Source: a virus. Taken from it: a stretch of 40,383 nucleotides of DNA. The stretch is taken from IMG/VR virus record IMGVR_UViG_3300033148_005265, positions 1-40,383 of that record, one strand, 5' to 3'. Positions 1-6,894 of the stretch are shown here, one piece after another. Positions within the stretch are counted from its first letter, which is position 1; every line of letters starts with the position of its first letter. The notes beneath the pieces are model-generated. The model ran no database searches. It had not been told where the DNA came from and saw nothing but the letters and a program-made list of their open reading frames with translations. Both the position numbers and the translations under genes were made by a program.

Positions 1-1130
1 CATTAGATGCACTTAACACTACGTATATGCCGAGACTAAACTCCTCAACGCATGTACGCGGTGAGTCGCTATACACTCGTCTTTTCCGCGTAATCATGTA
101 TGAGGATTTCATTGTTAATGCATCCCTTGCGGTTGCTCAGCGTAACGCCGCCCCGCTTAGAATTTTTAAGTTAGGCGATCCAAACAGTGGCTGGTTGCCT
201 GACGAAAACGACGAAGCGGCATTTGCCGAGATGCTTAGCATGGCAGAGTCCGATCCGCTAGCCGCGATCATCATGCACCACAACGTGACAGCAGAGCTTG
301 TAGGCGTAAGTGACCGCGTTCTCCTTATCTCTAGAGAGTGGGATTTCATCGAGCGTGTGAAGCTTCTCGGGCTTGGTGTAGCGAAGTCGTTCCTTGTAGG
401 TGAAACTTCATTTGCTGCAGCGGTAGCTGGGCTGCAAACCCTAATGGAACGCTTAGCATCACTGCGTTTACGCTTTGAGAATGATTGGATTATCAAAAAG
501 ATCTGTGCGCCGATTGCAGAGATTCATGAGCTATATCGTCGCCCACAAGCAGAACTTGATCATAGAATTAGGATAAAGCGCCCGCTAGAAGAGCGGGAAT
601 TGATGGTCCCTAAAATTAAGTGGGCTAAAAGTCTTGAGCCTACTCAAGATGTTGCCATATTAAACATCTGGAGAGATCTGAAGGAAAGAGGAATTCTTTC
701 TGAGCGGACCTATTCAGCGGGCGCTGGAGTGGATATCGATGCTGAACGAAAGAATATTTCTGAAGAACGTAAGTACAAGCAGGAGCACCCAGAGGTTTAC
801 GGTGTGCCCCAGCAGCAACAACAGCAACCCCCCGGTGGTAAGCCTGGTGCACCCGGAGCACCCCCTGGCGCGAAGCCGCCAGTCCCTCCTGCTTCGGAAC
901 AGCCGCGCTTTAGGGCGAATAACCCATATGTACGCCCTGCTCGTATGGCAATGAGTGCAGAGCTAGAAGATAGATTATACGATCTGTCGGATGGTGAATC
1001 TAAAGTTGATGTACAGGATGTAATGGAAGTGATTGAAGACATCGATTACGAAGAAGGTATCGATGCGCGCGCAAGCGCATTGTTAGACGATGTGCCCGTT
1101 GCAGGTTCTGACCTTCTATCTGGAAAATAA
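1..1130 (+). CDS. Portal protein, C-terminal part (5' end cut by window edge)
   Basis: The frame is open from base 3, so the ATG at 27 is internal and the gene begins outside the window. The visible ~375 residues contain the helical pattern common near the C-terminus of portal proteins: a G-x-G-V-A-K-S-F-L-V-G-E segment, then a helix with LQTLMERL and a long helix ending in ICAPIAEIHEL. The portal is the dodecameric ring through which DNA is packaged and to which the neck attaches. After this core comes a low-complexity tail: six glutamines (810-827), then a Pro/Gly/Ala-rich linker to about 890, then an acidic C-terminus. The prohead protease, scaffold-like and capsid genes that follow support the call. 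The Pro/Gly linker resembles the one in the scaffold-like gene at 4295. The assignment is by pattern and synteny, not by a search. Confidence 0.75.
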   Translation, partial: LDALNTTYMPRLNSSTHVRGESLYTRLFRVIMYEDFIVNASLAVAQRNAAPLRIFKLGDPNSGWLPDENDEAAFAEMLSMAESDPLAAIIMHHNVTAELVGVSDRVLLISREWDFIERVKLLGLGVAKSFLVGETSFAAAVAGLQTLMERLASLRLRFENDWIIKKICAPIAEIHELYRRPQAELDHRIRIKRPLEERELMVPKIKWAKSLEPTQDVAILNIWRDLKERGILSERTYSAGAGVDIDAERKNISEERKYKQEHPEVYGVPQQQQQQPPGGKPGAPGAPPGAKPPVPPASEQPRFRANNPYVRPARMAMSAELEDRLYDLSDGESKVDVQDVMEVIEDIDYEEGIDARASALLDDVPVAGSDLLSGK

Positions 1131-1143
1131 AAGTAGGTGATCT

Positions 1144-1659
1144 ATGGCCGCACTGAAGAATATTTTCGTGCATTGCTCTGCAACACCATGGGGTGAGTCG
1201 CTTATATTCGAGGATTGGCATAAAGCGCGTGGGTGGTCTGGGATTGGGTACCATTATACTGTTTTGAACGGACGCCCGTTTTCGGATGTTGAATACATCC
1301 CGTTTTTGGATGGCCAGATTCAGCCAGGAAGACACCTTGACGATGACCCGATCTTTTCTCGGGACGAACGTGGGGCACACGTTGCTGGGCGCAACCACGA
1401 CTCGATCGGAATTTGCTTGGTAGGGCGCAAAGGGTTTACAGATGCGCAGCTTGTTGTGTCCAAACGTTTGCTATTGTTTTTGCTTCATCAATTTGGGCTA
1501 ACTATAGCTGATGTGCTTGGGCATTATGAAGATCCAAACACCGATAAGAGTTGTCCGAATATCCCAATGACTGTATTTCGGGAATACCTTGAAGATAAGG
1601 TTGAATTAACAGCGTTGCAGTACGAAATCGATGATTACATTAAGGGAATATACGGATGA
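1144..1659 (+). CDS. N-acetylmuramoyl-L-alanine amidase (T7 lysozyme type endolysin)
   Basis: This 171-aa protein is an Amidase_2 family enzyme, predicted to cut the amide bond between N-acetylmuramic acid and L-alanine in peptidoglycan. The zinc ligands of T7 lysozyme can be matched to H10 (VHCSATP), H127 (GHYE) and C137, and the catalytic Tyr and Lys to Y36 (GIGYHY) and K135 (DKSCP). GAHV and the following IGI strand fit the family. Its length is close to the single-domain T7 enzyme (~151 aa), with no separate wall-binding domain and no signal peptide. Export would therefore need a holin, which I do not recognise here. The ATG at 1144 has a TAGGTGA ribosome site just upstream. The stop overlaps the next start as ATGA, suggesting translational coupling. 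It could act in lysis or, less likely, as a structural lysin. Confidence 0.92.
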   Translation: MAALKNIFVHCSATPWGESLIFEDWHKARGWSGIGYHYTVLNGRPFSDVEYIPFLDGQIQPGRHLDDDPIFSRDERGAHVAGRNHDSIGICLVGRKGFTDAQLVVSKRLLLFLLHQFGLTIADVLGHYEDPNTDKSCPNIPMTVFREYLEDKVELTALQYEIDDYIKGIYG

Positions 1660-2336
1660 CTTTACCCGAAGGTTCCTTCGATAAGTTTTGGAATGATGTA
1701 GTTGTTCGAAACTTCCCAAAAGCTAAGATACGTTACAAGGATGAATCTTGGTTATTCAAGCACGTTTTGAAGTATGTGTTCTTCTTCAAGAAGACATTCA
1801 TGACAACCTTCACTACTGTTATTGGGAATACGATTTATTTCCCTTCAAGGGGTTGGCGCAGCAATCGGTCTGATAAAAAAACTATAGCTACCGTAGCACA
1901 TGAAATGATCCATATGTGGGATAAGCGTGCAGATAAAAAGTTTGGTATTGACTGGTTTTCTCTTCGATATTTATTGCCACAAGGGCTCGTGATCTTTAGC
2001 CTTTTAGCATTGTTTGCTTTCATTAACCTGTGGTTCCTACTATTCCTGTGGGCACTTTTGTTTCTGATTCCGTGGCCTGCGAATTACCGATCAGAGTACG
2101 AGGCGCGGGGCTATGCGATGTCGTTCTATTGCTGGGGGTTAAACAGCGGAGAGCAGTATAATGTAGAGGAGGATATCGCCTGGGCTGTTGGCATCTTCAC
2201 AGACGGGAGCTATTACTGGATGAACTGGGGGCCTGCAAACGCGCGTAGAATCCTTGAAAAGCATTACGAAACGTTACCGAAAACGCACGCAGCATTCAAA
2301 GAGGTTGGAGAATGGCTAAAGACCCAGCAAACTTAA
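1656..2336 (+). CDS. Membrane protein with HEXXH zinc-metallopeptidase motif
   Basis: This 226-aa protein has no name I can assign. Residues 80-88 read VAHEMIHMW, the HEXXH signature in which two histidines bind zinc and the glutamate is catalytic. Residues 106-141 are very hydrophobic and probably form one long or two short transmembrane segments. A SEYEARGYA segment just after them (E147/E149) could supply the third zinc ligand, as in gluzincin-type peptidases. The N-terminal ~60 residues are basic and aromatic. The start overlaps the amidase stop by 4 bp and the end overlaps the nuclease start by 25 bp, so it belongs to a coupled group. Possible roles are cleavage of a membrane or envelope protein during lysis or infection. 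The peptidase activity is inferred only from the motif. Confidence 0.7.
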   Translation: MTLPEGSFDKFWNDVVVRNFPKAKIRYKDESWLFKHVLKYVFFFKKTFMTTFTTVIGNTIYFPSRGWRSNRSDKKTIATVAHEMIHMWDKRADKKFGIDWFSLRYLLPQGLVIFSLLALFAFINLWFLLFLWALLFLIPWPANYRSEYEARGYAMSFYCWGLNSGEQYNVEEDIAWAVGIFTDGSYYWMNWGPANARRILEKHYETLPKTHAAFKEVGEWLKTQQT

Positions 2337-3103
2337 CATTATCCCCGTCTAAGGTAGACACATTTAACGGATGTAGACGTCTTTTTCGGTATAGGTATAT
2401 TGACCCCCCCTTCGCTACTCCAGATAACAAATACTTCCTAATCGGTAACATTGCGCATAAGGTGCTTGAAGATCTACATAAAAAGCAAATGAACAATGGG
2501 AATATGGATTGGAAGAAAGATATTCGTACATTCTTCAAGCAAGCAGTTCGTACATACAACGCGTTTGCTAAGGTTAAGTCTGGCTTGATTCAACGGTCTG
2601 ACCTGTTCGCAATCAAGGGGATGATGAAAAACTACTTGGTTTACCTAGCTAAGCTAGGTGAGGCACCTAATGTTGCTCAGGTAGAAAAGCTTGCTAAGAT
2701 TGTAATTGGGGATGTGGTTGTTTGGCTAAAAGCCGACCGCATTGATAGGCTTTCGGATGGTGTATACAAGGTTATTGATTACAAATCAGGGAAGCCCGCA
2801 TCAAAGAAAGCAGAACTTACATCTGTACAAATTCCTTCATATGGTATATGGTTACATCAGGCGTTCGATGACGTGGAGGAGATCTTCGGAGAATACTTGT
2901 ATTTGAAGCATGTGAATACCAAAACTGGTGTCCATACGCACGCAATTACTGAGGAATTAATGGATCAGACCCGAGATACCTACCGCCGTGTCGATCGGGA
3001 GCTTAAGAAAGGCTGCGATTTCGTGCAGAATTTCAAGTATAAGTACTGTTATTTTTGTGATTTCAAAGTACACTGTTTGGAGGATGATAATGATGGCCTT
3101 TAG
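2312..3103 (+). CDS. PD-(D/E)XK nuclease with Cas4/AddB-like cysteine cluster
   Basis: This 263-aa protein has the layout of the RecB/Cas4/AddB branch of PD-(D/E)XK nucleases. LSPSKVDTFNGC near the N-terminus contains C21. H49 in GNIAH fits the usual motif I histidine. ADRIDRL carries the metal-binding D142 or D145, IDYKSGK has the D-x-K pair (D156, K158), and VQIPSY fits the Q-x3-Y motif. Cysteines C246, C249 and C255 at the C-terminus, together with C21, match the four-cysteine arrangement that binds a 4Fe-4S cluster in Cas4 and AddB. It is probably a DNA exonuclease or single-strand end-processing enzyme for phage recombination or DNA maturation. The ATG follows an AGAGG site. The gene overlaps both neighbours. 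Confidence 0.85.
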   Translation: MAKDPANLTLSPSKVDTFNGCRRLFRYRYIDPPFATPDNKYFLIGNIAHKVLEDLHKKQMNNGNMDWKKDIRTFFKQAVRTYNAFAKVKSGLIQRSDLFAIKGMMKNYLVYLAKLGEAPNVAQVEKLAKIVIGDVVVWLKADRIDRLSDGVYKVIDYKSGKPASKKAELTSVQIPSYGIWLHQAFDDVEEIFGEYLYLKHVNTKTGVHTHAITEELMDQTRDTYRRVDRELKKGCDFVQNFKYKYCYFCDFKVHCLEDDNDGL

Positions 3104-3269
3104 AAAATCAGGAATTGCACCTATTGCCGACGTTAGATGTAGCTGCGGCCACTCCTTAACCGCTGGAGAGCCTGCTTGTCCGAATTGCAAGAAGTCTATC
3201 ATACCTGAAGAGCTAAAAACGCAGGTAGAAGACCTTGCAATTGTTGAAGACAAATCAAAAGTTAAATAA
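3090..3269 (+). CDS. Small zinc-ribbon protein
   Basis: This 59-aa protein carries a CSCGH motif and, after a short loop, CPNCKK. This is a C-x-C / C-x2-C pattern typical of a zinc ribbon. The C-terminal third is acidic and lysine-rich. I chose the start at 3090 because TTTGGAGG (3076-3083) lies six bases upstream. ATG codons at 3084 and 3093 are in the same frame, but 3084 has no spacer. The gene starts inside the end of the nuclease gene, so it is probably translationally coupled to it. It could be a nucleic-acid-binding or protein-binding adaptor. No specific function can be assigned. Confidence 0.75.
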   Translation: MMAFRKSGIAPIADVRCSCGHSLTAGEPACPNCKKSIIPEELKTQVEDLAIVEDKSKVK

Positions 3270-3292
3270 TCTTCCCAAATACCATCTATAAT
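3262..3292 (+). promoter_or_regulatory. Possible promoter upstream of the head module
   Basis: A perfect TATAAT (3287-3292) lies 45 bp upstream of the prohead protease start, with TTAAAT (3262-3267) 19 bp before it. The spacing is slightly long for a sigma70 promoter and the -35 element is weak (TTAAAT against TTGACA). The position, in one of the few gaps of this region, fits a promoter for the capsid genes. Sequence reading only. Confidence 0.35.
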
Positions 3293-3336
3293 CTCTCTCG
3301 TACCATGGCATTCACCAGCCATTGCGGGAGAGAACT

Positions 3337-4218
3337 ATGCCCTTTTATAAAACTGCTACTGTACCTATCGTAAGTGTTTTTGAATCCTCTGGTAAATTTT
3401 CAAAGTGTGCGGCACAAAATGCCGACATGACGCCAGAAGAGGACGAAGCAGTACAGACCGCTATTAATATTTTGTCTAAGGATGTTTTGAAGGCCGTTTC
3501 TAAGGTCTACGATATCTCAGACAACATCAACGATTACATCTTCCCAGTCCCCCGTGCGGTTACTGCTGATGAGCCGAATAACAACGGCGATAATTTTCAG
3601 CATTCAGAGCTTATTCGATTTTCCGGTAACCATCGTTGTTTAGTGTTTGAAACGTTTCGGAATGACCCCCTTCACATTGAGCATGCAGCGGATGACCCGA
3701 AGATGGCACGCGGGTATTTGCCGGATGTACATTACGTTACATCGGATTCAAAGGATAAGCACGTCCTTACCGTGGTTGCTATGGACACTACAAAGGATGC
3801 ACCGTTAGCAGAAGGCTTGCTGTCTAGTGAAGTAGATAAGTTTTCTATGGGGTGTATTTGCGATCAGGTTCAATGTAGTTATTGTAAGAAACTGGCAAAT
3901 TCTGACAGGGACTTGTGCGATCACCTGAAGTGGTACAAGCTTTCCACACTTGATGGGACACTAATCTATGAAGATTGTTTAGGTGTGGAATATCAAGAAT
4001 TGTCGGTAGTAGGCAACCCTGCAGATCCTAAAGCAGTTACCCAAGCATTACTAAAGTATGCATCACGGAAGGCTGCTGCTGGGCAACCCCGTGCAGCATT
4101 CAACGTACTCTCTACATTAGTTAGTCCAACCGACCAGAAGGAAGTCGCTAGATTCTTTAGCAAAAACGCCGGTAAACTTCCTGAGTCAATGTTACGATTA
4201 GCCGATCGTTTGTTCTAA
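3337..4218 (+). CDS. Prohead core / head maturation protease
   Basis: This 293-aa protein resembles T4 gp21-type and related phage serine proteases that cleave scaffold and capsid precursors inside the prohead. The likely catalytic histidine is H113 or H116 in PLHIEHAADDPKMARGY. The likely nucleophile is S170 in DKFSMGC. A cysteine cluster follows (C173, C175, C180, C183, C194, then H196 in CDH), as in many myovirus head proteases where SMGC precedes a C-x2-C and CxH group. ELSVVGNPADP closes the protease domain and a short helical tail follows. The ATG at 3337 has GGGAG six bases upstream, and a TTG at 3322 is rejected. Its place between portal and scaffold/capsid genes is canonical. Confidence 0.88.
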   Translation: MPFYKTATVPIVSVFESSGKFSKCAAQNADMTPEEDEAVQTAINILSKDVLKAVSKVYDISDNINDYIFPVPRAVTADEPNNNGDNFQHSELIRFSGNHRCLVFETFRNDPLHIEHAADDPKMARGYLPDVHYVTSDSKDKHVLTVVAMDTTKDAPLAEGLLSSEVDKFSMGCICDQVQCSYCKKLANSDRDLCDHLKWYKLSTLDGTLIYEDCLGVEYQELSVVGNPADPKAVTQALLKYASRKAAAGQPRAAFNVLSTLVSPTDQKEVARFFSKNAGKLPESMLRLADRLF

Positions 4219-4222
4219 ACTA

Positions 4223-4239
4223 AGTTAATTTCTTTAACT
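4223..4239 (+). repeat. AT-rich inverted repeat between protease and scaffold genes
   Basis: AGTTAA, a 5-nt loop and TTAACT form a perfect 6-bp inverted repeat in the 76-bp gap after the protease gene. It is too AT-rich and lacks a T-tract, so it is not a convincing terminator. It shares the AGTTAAC word with other gaps in this window and could be a binding site. Confidence 0.35.
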
Positions 4240-4294
4240 AACAGAAGTTTAACAATTTCTGGTTTAGCTAAGATAATCAGTAAAGGAGTTGGCG

Positions 4295-6079
4295 ATGGAT
4301 GGAATTCGTTCACGAGTAGCAAAAAAAGCAGGACGCCTATTGAGGCGTGCTCAGGTTGCTCCACCGATGCCTGGCGCTCCTGCTGTACCTGGCGCTGTTC
4401 CCCCTGCTCCTCCTGCTGCAGGTCCCGGTCGGCCACCAGTTGCAAAGCCCCCCGGTGCTCCAGGCGTACCTGGCGCACCTCCTGGCGTACCTGGCGCTCC
4501 TCCGGGAGCACCCCCTGCGCCTGGCGCTCCTGGCATGAAGCCGCGAGAGGAAATTGAGCAGGACGTTGAGAAGGACATTCGTAGACAGAAAGAGCAAGAG
4601 TCCAAAATCAATGATCTAGACGAAAAGGTAACTGCAATCGGAGATCAGCTTGAGGGGCTCACCAAAGCAATTACCAAATTGGTAAATGTGCAACAAGACG
4701 AAGATGGTGGCCCAACGGATTTTGAAGAGAAGTTTGAAGAAGTCAAGGACGAAGAAGATGAGCGATCTCCGAGTGAGTTCGGGGTTACGGAAAACAAAGA
4801 CAATAGTCTTATTGTAAGCAAGGAGGGACAGCCAATGTCCAAGGCAGATAAATTGCGTCAGGCCCGTGAGAAGCGTCTAAAGGCTAAGGAGCTTGATTTC
4901 GAAGAAGGCACCCCGCCTAACAAGAAATACAAGCAACAGGTTCCAGCCCCGACGATTACCAAATTGAAGGACGATCCCAGTGATTGGGGACAGTATCGCC
5001 TAAAGGCATCTGAGATGGCCTTGGATCTTAATGCGTCTGGTGATGCATGGACAGTTGTAAACAAGCATGACGACCGTGTTTTTTACACTATCAAGCCCAC
5101 TGCAGAAACTAAGGAAGTTTTTGCCACGCGTGAGTTCGCAGAGATGGTTATTAGCGATGTGCGTGACCTTGGTATCGAAGCTGCCATGGAAAAGTATTCG
5201 GCATTCCCGGCTGAGTTCTTGAAGAAGAAGGACGATGAAGGGGACGAAGAGAAGCCCGGACTTCCGATGAAGCCGAAGATGGATGAGAAACCCGGCATGG
5301 GCATGGGTATGAAGCCGAAGCTGGATGAGAAGCCCGGCATGGGGATGAAGCCGAAGATGAAGCCGAAGCTGGATGAGAAGCCTGGCATGGGTATGAAGCC
5401 GAAGATGAAGCCGAAGATGGACCTTGGTGATGATCTTGAGGAAGAGGCGCGTAGTTCCCTCGCTAGCGCGAAGACTGCCGATGAGGAATTGGTAGATGAG
5501 ATTGCTACTGAGGAATTGGTAGATGAGATTGCCGCAGAAACCGAAGAAGTGGCCGATGAGGTTATTGAAGAAGAAGCGACCACTGACGAAGAGGCTGTTG
5601 CTCCTACCGCTTCTATGAATGATTTTCAACGGCGCTTTGTGCGTGCGTTTAGGTTGGCGCTTTCTGCTCAGCAGAAGAACCTTACGGACAACCCACTGAA
5701 GGGTGCTTGGTTTGAAACATTGGCTGAACTTGAAATCGAGAACCCAGAGCTACTGATCGAGTCCACGTTTACGCGCGCTGCTGCTGAGCATTTTGAAGTA
5801 GCCTTGGCGAAGACTGCCGAGTTTCTTAATCTGAGCGATGAAGCGTTTGTCGAGATGGAAGCACAGATTGGTGACCTTGATACACGCCCCCCGAAGACTG
5901 CTTCTGAAGTAGAGGCATCTGAGCGGTCAATTCGCGCAGCTAAGACCCGCGCACGTGCGGCGGCGTCATCGTTGCCACTATCAACTGCTACTGATAGCAA
6001 TGACCAGGGCGTAGCCGGGCAGCTAGGTGCTGCGCTCCCGAAGCCTAAGTTACACGGCATTAGCCAGGTACCTAGATAA
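4295..6079 (+). CDS. Scaffold-like / prohead core protein with Pro-Gly-rich and Met-Lys-Pro repeats
   Basis: This 594-aa protein lies where the scaffold gene is expected, between protease and capsid genes. The basic N-terminus (RSRVAKKAGRLLRR) is followed by a collagen-like Pro/Gly/Ala stretch at residues 23-80, then a charged coiled-coil-like segment at ~82-135. At residues 325-376 there are repeats of the type MKPKMDEKPGM, then a strongly acidic part with a tandem EELVDEIA repeat, and a helical C-terminal domain from ~440. Strong charge, coiled coil and low complexity are usual for scaffolding or prohead core proteins removed by the protease. The homology itself is not shown. The ATG at 4295 has TAAAGGAG six bases upstream, and a TTG at 4289 is rejected. 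Confidence 0.65.
   Translation: MDGIRSRVAKKAGRLLRRAQVAPPMPGAPAVPGAVPPAPPAAGPGRPPVAKPPGAPGVPGAPPGVPGAPPGAPPAPGAPGMKPREEIEQDVEKDIRRQKEQESKINDLDEKVTAIGDQLEGLTKAITKLVNVQQDEDGGPTDFEEKFEEVKDEEDERSPSEFGVTENKDNSLIVSKEGQPMSKADKLRQAREKRLKAKELDFEEGTPPNKKYKQQVPAPTITKLKDDPSDWGQYRLKASEMALDLNASGDAWTVVNKHDDRVFYTIKPTAETKEVFATREFAEMVISDVRDLGIEAAMEKYSAFPAEFLKKKDDEGDEEKPGLPMKPKMDEKPGMGMGMKPKLDEKPGMGMKPKMKPKLDEKPGMGMKPKMKPKMDLGDDLEEEARSSLASAKTADEELVDEIATEELVDEIAAETEEVADEVIEEEATTDEEAVAPTASMNDFQRRFVRAFRLALSAQQKNLTDNPLKGAWFETLAELEIENPELLIESTFTRAAAEHFEVALAKTAEFLNLSDEAFVEMEAQIGDLDTRPPKTASEVEASERSIRAAKTRARAAASSLPLSTATDSNDQGVAGQLGAALPKPKLHGISQVPR
4361..4534 (+). repeat. Collagen-like Pro/Gly/Ala coding repeat
   Basis: Codons 23-80 of the scaffold-like gene encode irregular PGAPG, PGVPG and PGAPP units built on repeats such as CCTGGCGCTCC. 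The matching long antisense and +1 frames seen here are by-products of the biased composition. Confidence 0.85.
5267..5422 (+). repeat. Degenerate tandem repeat coding for MKPK / DEKPGMGM units
   Basis: Repeated ATGAAGCCGAAG and GATGAGAAGCCCGGCATGG words make residues 325-376 of the scaffold-like protein almost entirely Met, Lys, Pro, Gly, Asp and Glu. Repeats of this kind change copy number easily by replication slippage. Confidence 0.85.
5483..5532 (+). repeat. 27-bp tandem repeat (two copies) in the acidic part of the scaffold-like gene
   Basis: GAGGAATTGGTAGATGAG plus ATTGC occurs at 5483 and again at 5510, a 27-bp period that encodes two EELVDEIA units. Confidence 0.85.
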
Positions 6080-6122
6080 CCCTTTGTTTTTATAAAGTTT
6101 AGGACTCAAGGAGAGAAGAGAA

Positions 6123-6842
6123 ATGTTAGATAAAAAGAGAGGCTACGCGTACGATCGTCCGTTCTTTGATGTAGACACTAATGTTGCTATTACCGCTGGT
6201 ATGGTTGCATTCTTAACTACATCCGGTGGGGTCACTGTGGCAACCACCGCAGCTTCCGGTACTGTTCCGATCGGAACGTTCTGGAAAGATTCAGCACTAA
6301 CCTACATCCGGACTACAGTAGAGACTGCTACCTTTGGTGCTGCTGGTACCATTAATCTACTCAAGGGTAACGTTCGGGGAACCGGATTCATCAAGGTTAC
6401 GAATGCCGCTGGTACGGTTGTATACACCCAGGGCGTTGACTACTCTGTAGCAACTGCCAATGGTGTTGTAACCCGCTTGGGTGGCGGTGCGATTGTCGCG
6501 CTTGCTTCCGTAGTAGTTTGGTATTCCTACAACCTGCAGAACACCCAGGTTTACTGGGATAACGTTTCTACCCAATGGACCGCCGTTGGTCAGAACTATG
6601 ATCGTCAGCCTGACGATACCCTAGGCTCTGGAAAGATTACCGTCTGTGCCGGTGATGCACTTATTTACGTCGATCAGTATGACGTAACCCAGACCTACAC
6701 ACTGAACGCACCGCTATACTCCGACGCGAATAGCTTCTGGACCGTGGCAGCTGGATACACCAATGCGTGCGGACGCGTAATCAGTGTTCCGACTGCTAAC
6801 GACCCGTTCTTGGGCGTGCAGCAAATCACTGTCGCCCTGTAG
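6123..6842 (+). CDS. Probable capsid decoration/stabilisation protein
   Basis: This 239-aa protein has no catalytic motif. It is rich in Thr, Val, Ala and Gly with alternating beta-strand patterns, and a central section reads like a strand-turn-strand fold (VTNAAGTVVYTQGVDYSV). It lies immediately upstream of the major capsid gene, the usual place for head decoration or cement proteins in many phages. The ATG follows AAGGAGAG at 6109-6116, a strong ribosome site suiting high expression. The decoration role is inferred from position, size and composition. A minor head or fibre protein remains possible. Confidence 0.55.
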   Translation: MLDKKRGYAYDRPFFDVDTNVAITAGMVAFLTTSGGVTVATTAASGTVPIGTFWKDSALTYIRTTVETATFGAAGTINLLKGNVRGTGFIKVTNAAGTVVYTQGVDYSVATANGVVTRLGGGAIVALASVVVWYSYNLQNTQVYWDNVSTQWTAVGQNYDRQPDDTLGSGKITVCAGDALIYVDQYDVTQTYTLNAPLYSDANSFWTVAAGYTNACGRVISVPTANDPFLGVQQITVAL

Positions 6843-6894
6843 TGAAGGCACTGGGAGCCTTTACAATTAACCGTTTGTTTTAGGAGGATGTAAA

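Noticed and set aside
27-29. ATG at 27 as start of the portal gene
   Set aside because: The frame is open to base 3, the protein sequence reads through smoothly and no ribosome site precedes it; the gene starts outside the window.
2988-3089. N-terminal 34 codons upstream of the zinc-ribbon start
   Set aside because: This part is the nuclease gene in another frame; the ribosome site TTTGGAGG points to 3090.
4249-4277. TTAACA-N17-GATAAT as promoter of the scaffold-like gene
   Set aside because: A good match to sigma70, but transcription would begin around 4284, inside the ribosome site of that gene; kept only as part of the AGTTAA motif finding.
4337-5629. Several long antisense and out-of-frame ORFs over the scaffold-like gene
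   Set aside because: They mirror the Pro/Gly and Met/Lys/Pro repeats on the other frames and have no ribosome sites; composition artefacts.
6845-6861. AAGGC / GCCTT hairpin between decoration-like and capsid genes as a terminator
   Set aside because: Only 5 bp with a 7-nt loop and no T-tract; capsid expression would suffer from a terminator here.
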